Below, one piece after another: positions 59,001 through 64,000 of a stretch of 64,000 bases of DNA (position 1 is the first letter of the stretch; each line of letters begins with the position of its first letter). A program made the position numbers and the translations under genes. Location: positions 83,392 through 147,391 of the forward strand of contig JAOTYK010000008.1 of NCBI GenBank assembly GCA_029861955.1, read 5' to 3'. Source of the DNA: Acidobacteriota bacterium. Its GTDB lineage: Bacteria > Acidobacteriota > Polarisedimenticolia > Polarisedimenticolales > Polarisedimenticolaceae. Under the pieces are notes generated by a model. The model saw nothing but the letters and a program-made list of their open reading frames with translations, had not been told where the DNA came from and ran no database searches.

Positions 59001-60545
59001 GTCGCCCTTGCCCTTCTTGAGCTTCAGCATGTAACGCAGGACCTCCACGAAGTCCTCGCGGGTGGGAGTGCGATCCTCGCCCTTCTCCCAACGCTCGCGG
59101 ACGTCCTCCGCCCAGTCCTCGGGACTGACACCGTAGATCTTGGTGTTGAACTTGAGGCGACCGACTTTCGAAAAGTCGTAGCGGGTCGGGTCGAAGAACA
59201 TGCTGTTGAACAGCGTTCGGGAAGAGTCCGGCGTGGGCGGATCACCCGGGCGCAGACGTCGATAGATCTCGATCAGGGCTTCCTGCTGGTTCTGGACCGT
59301 ATCCTTGGCAAGCGTGTCGATCAGGGTGTCACCCACGTCTTCCCGCTCCGGGAAGACCGCTTCGAACTCTCTGATCCCACGAGCCTGCAGATCGATCAGT
59401 GCCTCGTCGGTGAGAGGCTTGGCGGCCTCGACGACGACCTCTCCGGTCTCCTCGTCGACGATGTCGTGAACGGAGAAGGCTCCCTCCGCCTCGGTGTCGG
59501 CGACCGGGATCCACGTCAAGCGGGCCTTCTTGAGGTCGGCAAGAGTCTCCGCACGGATCCGACGATTCTTCTTGATGACCTCTTTGCCACGAGCGCTGAC
59601 CGTCGAGCGGACCTTGCAGTTGAGCAAGCCGTCGCCGACCTTGAAGTCAAAGTGGCCGTCCTTGATCCGCACCACGACGGGCGAATAGAAGGTCTCAAAG
59701 ATTGACGGGATGTCATCCACACCAAGCGCACGCAAGAAGATCGTCGCGGGGAATTTTCGTTTCCGATCGATTCGAACGTGAAGCACGTTCTTGGCGTCGG
59801 TCTCAAACTCGACCCACGAACCGCGGTACGGAATCACCTTCGAGAGGAAGGTCGTACGATTGGCATCGGACTGGAAGAAGACGCCGGGACTTCGATGGAG
59901 CTGCGAGACGATGACCCGCTCGGTTCCATTGACGATAAACGTCCCGTGCTCGGTGAGCATCGGGATCTCGCCGAAGTAGACTTCTTGTTCCTTGATGTCG
60001 CGGATCGTACGCGCCTCGGTGTCCGGATCCTTGTCGTAGACGACAAGCTGGATCGTCACCTTCAGCGGGACCGTATAGGTCTGTCCACGCTCCTGACACT
60101 CCTCAACGTCGTACTTGAACTTGAGGGCGACAGGATCGCCGCAGTCATCACACTCGCGAACGGTGACGGCCGTCAGGTTCCCGCAGTTGGCGCAGGTCAC
60201 CTCGCCCTTGCGGGCGTCGGGGACCACCAATCGATGTCCACAGAACGTGCACTCGCTACGGAGATGCTCGATGCCGCGCAACTCACCACATTTGCATTCC
60301 CAGTTGCCGATCGTGTAATCGACAAACTCCAGGGAACAGGTCTCGCGGAAGTCTCTAATCGGGAAGATGGACTTGAAGACCGCCTGCAGACCGATGTGGT
60401 CGTCGCGATCGGCCGGAGCCGTACGCATCTGTAGGAACCGCTCGTAGGAGCGCTTCTGGACTTCGATCAGGTTCGGGATCGGAATCGCCGCCTTGATCTT
60501 TGAAAAATCAGCCCTGGTGCGGGCAGCTGTCGAGTTCTCGGACAT
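56079..60545 (-). CDS. rpoB: RNA polymerase beta subunit with N-terminal cysteine-rich insert
   Basis: A 1488-residue subunit, longer than E. coli RpoB (1342). The usual regions are present: [12 protein letters not shown], the rifampicin pocket ([32 protein letters not shown]), catalytic [12 protein letters not shown] and the C-terminal clamp motif [24 protein letters not shown]. The rifampicin residues are of the sensitive type. Between FVDYTIGN and [11 protein letters not shown], where E. coli has only a few residues, there is an insert of about 60 residues with four cysteine pairs: Cys84/86, Cys99/102, Cys118/121 and Cys132/135 (coding 60126-60305), arranged like two zinc knuckles. I recall a similar insert in Acidobacteriota RpoB. 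Confidence 0.98.
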   Translation of the reverse strand: MSENSTAARTRADFSKIKAAIPIPNLIEVQKRSYERFLQMRTAPADRDDHIGLQAVFKSIFPIRDFRETCSLEFVDYTIGNWECKCGELRGIEHLRSECTFCGHRLVVPDARKGEVTCANCGNLTAVTVRECDDCGDPVALKFKYDVEECQERGQTYTVPLKVTIQLVVYDKDPDTEARTIRDIKEQEVYFGEIPMLTEHGTFIVNGTERVIVSQLHRSPGVFFQSDANRTTFLSKVIPYRGSWVEFETDAKNVLHVRIDRKRKFPATIFLRALGVDDIPSIFETFYSPVVVRIKDGHFDFKVGDGLLNCKVRSTVSARGKEVIKKNRRIRAETLADLKKARLTWIPVADTEAEGAFSVHDIVDEETGEVVVEAAKPLTDEALIDLQARGIREFEAVFPEREDVGDTLIDTLAKDTVQNQQEALIEIYRRLRPGDPPTPDSSRTLFNSMFFDPTRYDFSKVGRLKFNTKIYGVSPEDWAEDVRERWEKGEDRTPTREDFVEVLRYMLKLKKGKGDIDDIDHLGNRRVRSVGELLENQFRIGLVRMERAIKEKMSVYQEMTTAMPHDLINAKPVMAAIQEFFGSSQLSQFMDQTNPLSEVTHKRRLSALGPGGLSRERAGFEVRDVHPTHYGRICPIETPEGPNIGLISSLSCFARINDYGFIESPYRRVESGRVLDFVRVTRTGQSQYKLDDVVSAADFVVQRKKVVDSGKLAPEAVAHSFYLSAYQEDRETIAQANAHLGDDGSFQNERVNARKAGEFKLVPREDVGYIDVSPKQLVSVAASLIPFLENDDANRALMGSNMQRQAVPLVKPKAPFVGTGMESITARDSGAVVVCKRAGIVDIVDSQRIIVRVGAMGQEDFGADIYSLVKFKRSNQNTCMNQRPIVREGQRVEEGTVLADGPCTERGELALGRNILVAFMPWRGFNFEDAILVSEDCVREDVFTSIHIEEFDVEARDTKLGPEEITRDIPNVSEDFLKDLDEAGVIRIGARVKPGDILVGKVTPKGETQLTPEEKLLRAIFGEKSGDVRDASLNAPPGVDGIVVDVKIFSRKGVEKDSRAGEIEQEQIERLEKDLKDEIRILNEEDRKKLIELLDSEALTEPLSDRRRGSALLEAGTVLTRQVMSGMDTEDLRRCIIKPTKTSKVKEIYRIEERTKKRINILRQLNKEKIEQMQKGDELAPGVIKMVKVFVAMKRKLSVGDKMAGRHGNKGVISRLLPVEDMPYLPDGTPVEVVLNPLGVPSRMNVGQILETHLGWAGSEHGRWITERLAQERSKAAADLRQRLLSALPQKVTRDQVENASDDEIIELAKYYKDGIRYATPVFDGAHEEEIKRQLTLAGLPTSGKITLRDGRSGEPFEQLVTVGYIYLIKLSHLVDDKIHARSIGPYSLITQQPLGGKAQFGGQRFGEMEVWALEAYGAAHILQELLTVKSDDVYGRTKIYEALVKGESAVEPGLPESFNVLVRELQSLCLDVELLSDQGGTPEVSAF

Positions 60546-60611
60546 GGTGCTGGATACCCCTAGCTGGGATCGTCAGCCGACGACACCAACCATCAAGTGA
60601 AGCATTGGCAA

Positions 60612-60628
60612 CCGGACGTTGGGTCCGG
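60612..60628 (-). other. Hairpin in the rplL-rpoB gap
   Basis: CCGGAC (60612-60617) and GTCCGG (60623-60628) pair with a 5-base loop inside the 150-base gap between rplL and rpoB. No T-run follows, so it is not a standard terminator; attenuators or RNase sites occur at this place in other bacteria. Confidence 0.3.
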
Positions 60629-60695
60629 ACACCCTCACGCGGACAACAGATCGGTTCGGGATCCGTCGCCGGCGGCAGCGGGCCGAAGTCCGTGG

Positions 60696-61070
60696 TTACT
60701 TGATCTCGACGGTGGCACCCACGTCTTCGAATTTCTTCTTGATCTCTGCGGCCTCCTCTTTCGTGGTGGCTTCCTTGATCGCCTTGGGTGCGCCGTCGAC
60801 CAGATCCTTGGCCTCTTTCAGACCCAGGCTGGTGACTTCACGGACCGCCTTGATCACGTTGATCTTCTTGGCGCCGACTTCCTTGAGAATCACGTCGAAC
60901 TCGGTCTGCTCTTCGGCTGCCGCTTCCCCGCCGGCGGCACCCGCAGCCGCCATCGCGACCGGAGCTGCGGCGGAGACGCCCCATTTCTCTTCGAGCATCT
61001 TGACGAGGCTCGACGCTTCCATCACGGTGAGCTCGCTAAGGTTCTCGCTCAGTTTTTCCAGATCGGCCAT
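60696..61070 (-). CDS. rplL: 50S ribosomal protein L7/L12
   Basis: L7/L12, 124 residues, the flexible stalk protein that recruits translation factors. The N-terminal dimerisation helix ([20 protein letters not shown]), an Ala/Gly-rich hinge (about 37-52) and the C-terminal domain [35 protein letters not shown] are clear. It lies 77 bases after rplJ. Confidence 0.98.
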   Translation of the reverse strand: MADLEKLSENLSELTVMEASSLVKMLEEKWGVSAAAPVAMAAAGAAGGEAAAEEQTEFDVILKEVGAKKINVIKAVREVTSLGLKEAKDLVDGAPKAIKEATTKEEAAEIKKKFEDVGATVEIK

Positions 61071-61147
61071 CTTCCCATCTCCTTCGATTTCATCTTTGCT
61101 TCCCCGGCTTGCCGGGCATAACTAATTAATGGTCTTCGTTAACAGGC

Positions 61148-61675
61148 CTAGGCGTCCGCCGCGGCCTCTCCTTCTCGTGCATCAATGACTCGGGCAAGTT
61201 GCGTACCGGGCGTCTGAACCAGACGGACCAGGGTCGTCGCCGGCGTGTTGATCAAGGCCAACAGCTGGGCGCGCAATTCCTGCAGACCGGGCAGCTTCGA
61301 AAGCTGCGTGAGGCCTGCCGTGTCGAGGAGATCCTTCCCTTCCACGACTCCTGCCAGCAACCGGACTTCCGGGTTCTCCTTGGCGAAGGTGGCGAGGGAC
61401 TTCGCCAGCGCCACCGGGTCGTCTGCATGGGTTGCCATGGCACACGGCCCCGAGAAGTCTCCGGCCAGTTTCTCGGCCGTCGTACCGGCTGCGGCCAGCT
61501 TGGCCAGCCGATTCTTGATCACGCGGTATTCGCCACCGGCGTCGCGGACCGAGTTTCGGAGGCTGTTGACCTGGTTCACGGTCAACCCGCTGAACGTCGC
61601 GAGAACCATATGGGGGTTCTCCTCGAAGGTCTTCTTGTAAGTTTCTACGGCTTCAATTTTTTCGGCGCGATTCAC
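61148..61675 (-). CDS. rplJ: 50S ribosomal protein L10
   Basis: L10, 175 residues, the base of the stalk that binds L7/L12 dimers through its C-terminal helix. [37 protein letters not shown] is typical. The start is GTG at 61675, overlapping the rplA stop in GTGA, so there is no room for the separate L10 leader that regulates this gene in E. coli and Bacillus. Confidence 0.97.
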   Translation of the reverse strand: MNRAEKIEAVETYKKTFEENPHMVLATFSGLTVNQVNSLRNSVRDAGGEYRVIKNRLAKLAAAGTTAEKLAGDFSGPCAMATHADDPVALAKSLATFAKENPEVRLLAGVVEGKDLLDTAGLTQLSKLPGLQELRAQLLALINTPATTLVRLVQTPGTQLARVIDAREGEAAADA

Positions 61676-62376
61676 GACTTACCTTCCAGTTCCGCTTCGC
61701 CGGCGTCCAGGGATAATCCCGGCCCCATCGTCGACGTGATATGGACGGACTCGATGTACTTGCCTTTGGCTGCTGAGGGCTTGGCCTTGGTCACGGCCCG
61801 CAACAACGCGCGGGCGTTGTCGACCAGCTTCTCGTCATCGAAGGACAGTTTGCCGACCGGTACGTGGATATTCGCGGTCTTGTCAACGCGAAATTCGACC
61901 TTACCGGCCTTGACCTCGTTGACGGCCTTGGCGACGTCAAAGGTGACCGTACCGGTCTTAGGGTTCGGCATCAGTCCTCGCGGGCCGAGGACTCGACCGA
62001 GCTTGCCGACCTCACGCATCATGTCGGGTGTGGCGACGACGGCGTCGAACTCCGTCCAACCACCCTGAATCTTCTCGACCATCTCTTTGCCACCCACGAA
62101 ATCGGCGCCGGCCTCCTCGGCCTCCTTGGCCTTCTCACCCTGGGCGATGACCAGGACGGACTTGCTCTTGCCGATTCCGTGAGGCAGGACGATGGTCCCA
62201 CGAACCATTTGATCCGCATGACGCGGGTCGACGCCCAACCGCAGGCTGACCTCGACGGTCTCGTCGAACTTCGCGTAGGCCACGCTCTTCAGCTTTCCAA
62301 CCGCGTCAGAAAGCGAATGATCACGCTTCTCGACGGCCTCTGCTGCCTTGTTGTAGTTCTTGCCGTGTTTCGCCAT
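61672..62376 (-). CDS. rplA: 50S ribosomal protein L1
   Basis: L1, 234 residues, the mobile stalk next to the E site and, in E. coli, translational repressor of rplK-rpl[51 protein letters not shown] and the C-terminal [14 protein letters not shown] are typical. It lies 23 bases after rplK. Confidence 0.98.
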   Translation of the reverse strand: MAKHGKNYNKAAEAVEKRDHSLSDAVGKLKSVAYAKFDETVEVSLRLGVDPRHADQMVRGTIVLPHGIGKSKSVLVIAQGEKAKEAEEAGADFVGGKEMVEKIQGGWTEFDAVVATPDMMREVGKLGRVLGPRGLMPNPKTGTVTFDVAKAVNEVKAGKVEFRVDKTANIHVPVGKLSFDDEKLVDNARALLRAVTKAKPSAAKGKYIESVHITSTMGPGLSLDAGEAELEGKS

Positions 62377-62399
62377 CTTCGTCTCCAGCCTCGCGGCTC

Positions 62400-62825
62400 T
62401 TATCCCTTGACCTCGATACCCATCGATCGCGCGCTACCGGCAATGATTTTCCGTGCGGACTCGATAGAGGAACAGTTGAGGTCGGGCATCTTCGCCTGGG
62501 CGATCTCGTCGACCTGCGCCATCGTCACCTTCCCGACCTTGTCGCGATTCGGAACTCCCGACGCCTTCTGTAGACCCGCCGCCTTCATCAGCAGCGTCGA
62601 TGCGGGCGGCGTCTTGGTGATGAACGTGTAGGAGTGATCCTGATAGACCGTGATCACCACGGGGGTGAGGATGCCGCCATCCTTTGCGGTCCTGGCGTTG
62701 AACGCCTTGCAGAAGTCCATGATGTTCACACCGTGTTGACCCAGCGCGGGACCGACCGGGGGAGCAGGCGTCGCCTTCCCCGCCGGAATGTGCAGCTTGA
62801 TCAACCCGACTACTTTCTTTGCCAT
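62400..62825 (-). CDS. rplK: 50S ribosomal protein L11
   Basis: L11, 141 residues, at the factor-binding centre and the thiostrepton site. [35 protein letters not shown] is the family N-terminus. Pro-rich start and the C-terminal rRNA-binding domain ([31 protein letters not shown]) are intact. Confidence 0.98.
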   Translation of the reverse strand: MAKKVVGLIKLHIPAGKATPAPPVGPALGQHGVNIMDFCKAFNARTAKDGGILTPVVITVYQDHSYTFITKTPPASTLLMKAAGLQKASGVPNRDKVGKVTMAQVDEIAQAKMPDLNCSSIESARKIIAGSARSMGIEVKG

Positions 62826-62849
62826 GACCTACTCGCTCCGTGTGCCGCG

Positions 62850-63485
62850 TTACGGCTTTTCGACCTGAACGAACTCCAGCTCCACCGGAGTTGCTCGACC
62901 GAAGATCGTTACCATCACCTTCAGCGTCGAGCGGTCCTCGTTGACCTCCTCGACCTGCCCTGTGAAGTTGCTGAATGGACCGTCCATGATCCGAACCGCG
63001 TCGCCGACGCTGAATGCCAGCTTCGGTTTCGGCTTGTCCGCAGCCACGGAAATCTGATTGACGATCCGGTCGACTTCCTTCGTGCTAAGCGGTACCGGTT
63101 TGGTTCCAGTACCGACAAATCCCGTCACCTTCGGCGTGTTGCGGACCACATGCCATGCGTCGTCCGACATCACCATCTTCACCAGCACATAGCCGGGGAA
63201 GAACTTCCGGGTCGAGCGAATCTTCTTACCGTCACGGATCTCGACCACTTCTTCCGTGGGGATGAGCACCTCTTCGATCACCCCGGCCATGCCCATCGCC
63301 TCGGCTCGCTGCATCAGGCTCTCGCGAACCTTCGCCTCGAAACCCGAATACGTGTGGACGATGTACCACTTCTTGCCGTCGTCGACTTTCGCGGCGGGCT
63401 CGGCCTTGGCGGACGGAGCCGTGCCGGCAGCCTCAACCACGTCGGGGGTCCGCGTCTCGTCTTGACCGTTCACAGGTTCCGTCAT
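62850..63485 (-). CDS. nusG: Transcription antitermination factor NusG
   Basis: NusG, 211 residues, which binds RNA polymerase and couples it to S10 or Rho. After an acidic, Ala/Pro-rich extension of about 37 residues the NGN domain begins ([20 protein letters not shown]), with [22 protein letters not shown]; the KOW domain holds [22 protein letters not shown]. The ATG overlaps the secE stop in ATGA. Confidence 0.97.
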   Translation of the reverse strand: MTEPVNGQDETRTPDVVEAAGTAPSAKAEPAAKVDDGKKWYIVHTYSGFEAKVRESLMQRAEAMGMAGVIEEVLIPTEEVVEIRDGKKIRSTRKFFPGYVLVKMVMSDDAWHVVRNTPKVTGFVGTGTKPVPLSTKEVDRIVNQISVAADKPKPKLAFSVGDAVRIMDGPFSNFTGQVEEVNEDRSTLKVMVTIFGRATPVELEFVQVEKP

Positions 63486-63688
63486 TCGGTAAACGCCTTG
63501 AAAATCGAAGCCATACCCTTGTTCAGCATGAGATCGACGATCCAGAGATAGGCCGCGCAGATCAACACGGTCACGATCACGACGATCGTCGTACCGGTGA
63601 CCTCTTTCTTGCCGGGCCAGGTCGTCTTCTTGAGCTCGACCCAGGTCTCCTGGGCGAACAACCTGAATTTCTTGAGACGGTCTAACAC
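63482..63688 (-). CDS. secE: Protein translocase subunit SecE
   Basis: A 68-residue SecE with one amphipathic helix ([19 protein letters not shown]) and one membrane helix (about 31-55). The single-span form is the usual one outside enterobacteria. The start is GTG at 63688 with GGAAG 5 bases upstream. It partners SecY (36555-37946). Confidence 0.96.
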   Translation of the reverse strand: MLDRLKKFRLFAQETWVELKKTTWPGKKEVTGTTIVVIVTVLICAAYLWIVDLMLNKGMASIFKAFTE

Positions 63689-63707
63689 TTGAGCTTCCTC
63701 GCCTCGC

Positions 63708-63857
63708 CTATCGGGTTTCTTTATGAGCCGTGTGAGAACGACACCAGCGACAGTACTTCTTGAACTCGAGTTTGCCGGTGGTGGTCTTCTTGTTCTTCGT
63801 CGTCACGTAGTTCCGACGCTTACAATCCCCACACTGCAACTGAACGTTATCTCGCAT
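63708..63857 (-). CDS. rpmG: 50S ribosomal protein L33
   Basis: A 49-residue zinc-type L33 read between tuf2 and secE: MRDNVQLQCGDCKRRNYVTT, then a Lys/Thr-rich stretch, and the second pair CRWC. The four cysteines (CxxC...CxxC) would hold zinc. The order tuf-rpmG-secE-nusG is common, but the tRNA-Trp often found here is absent. Gaps are 15 bases to tuf2 and 19 bases to secE. Confidence 0.96.
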   Translation of the reverse strand: MRDNVQLQCGDCKRRNYVTTKNKKTTTGKLEFKKYCRWCRSHTAHKETR

Positions 63858-63872
63858 CTGGTGTCGCCTCTC

Positions 63873-64000
63873 TTACTCGACGATCTCAGTGACGGTGCCT
63901 GCACCCACGGTGCGTCCACCCTCACGGATGGCAAAGCGCAGGCCCTTGGTCATCGCGATCGGCGTTAACAATTCCACTTCGATCGTCACGTTGTCCCCCG
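63873..64000 (-). CDS. tuf: Elongation factor Tu (copy 2), 3' end only
   Basis: The last 42 codons of a second EF-Tu gene that continues past the right edge. The 125 bases from 63876 to 64000 match 47451-47575 of the first copy exactly; the stop codons differ (TAA here, TAG there), and the flanking sequence is unrelated. Two tuf genes at the str and rpmG-secE positions are common in Gram-negative bacteria and are kept alike by gene conversion. Confidence 0.98.
   Translation of the reverse strand, partial: GDNVTIEVELLTPIAMTKGLRFAIREGGRTVGAGTVTEIVE

Noticed and set aside
60546..60695. Possible terminator between rplL and rpoB
   Set aside because: The hairpin at 60612-60628 has no T-run; rpoB is expected to be co-transcribed with rplL.

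Overview
The window is a chromosomal segment of a GC-rich Gram-negative bacterium. Four things point to lipopolysaccharide with Kdo and heptose in the outer membrane: Kdo transferase (waaA), the lipid A 4'-kinase (lpxK), the ADP-heptose genes (gmhB and a split hldE), and an outer-membrane-type lipoprotein lytic transglycosylase. My best guess for the phylum is Acidobacteriota or a close relative. The basis is an N-terminal cysteine-rich insert in RpoB that I remember from that group, a large secreted zinc metalloprotease of the DUF4953/5117 kind, and the gene mix. This is an inference from the reading, not a database result.

Left third (1-32.2 kb). Most of this is accessory and cell-envelope genes. 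In order they are: the start of a gene running off the left edge; an HtrA/Deg protease; a PGPGW-like membrane protein; a family 4 glycosyltransferase; a three-gene MacAB/LolCDE-like ABC export set (ATPase, permease, HlyD adaptor); a secreted protein built of eleven 12-residue repeats; the ComM/YifB ATPase; an MltD-like transglycosylase diverging from recA; and tRNA-Phe. Next comes a tightly coupled minus-strand cluster: lexA, pabB, pabC, a 56-residue membrane protein, a PilZ-like protein, an ICMT-like methyltransferase and a small kinase. It is followed by a secreted HEAT-repeat protein, an HD-GYP signalling protein, the LPS genes waaA-lpxK-gmhB-hldE1-hldE2, the metalloprotease, and a solitary carB.

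Right half (32.3-64 kb). All genes are on the minus strand and form one almost uninterrupted translation/transcription supercluster. In transcription order: tuf2 (partial), rpmG, secE, nusG, rplK, rplA, rplJ, rplL, rpoB, rpoC, rpsL, rpsG, fusA, tuf, the S10 and spc operons through secY, map, infA, rpmJ, rpsM, rpsK, rpsD, rpoA and rplQ. It ends in a clear intrinsic terminator just before carB. The only canonical member missing from the secY-map interval is adk.

Regulation. Several promoters of sigma-70 type can be read, with a recurring TTGACT -35 box. The recA and lexA promoters share phased copies of a TTTCGC-like element between and around the -35 and -10 boxes, a candidate SOS operator unlike the best known LexA boxes. 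No rRNA, CRISPR array, insertion sequence, prophage or defence island was seen. No stretch longer than 300 bases lacks a gene; the largest gaps (about 180 bases, upstream of recA and of waaA) hold divergent promoters. I do not see a clear new multi-gene system. The most unusual items are the repeat protein, the lexA-led cluster with its promoter motif, and the RpoB insert.
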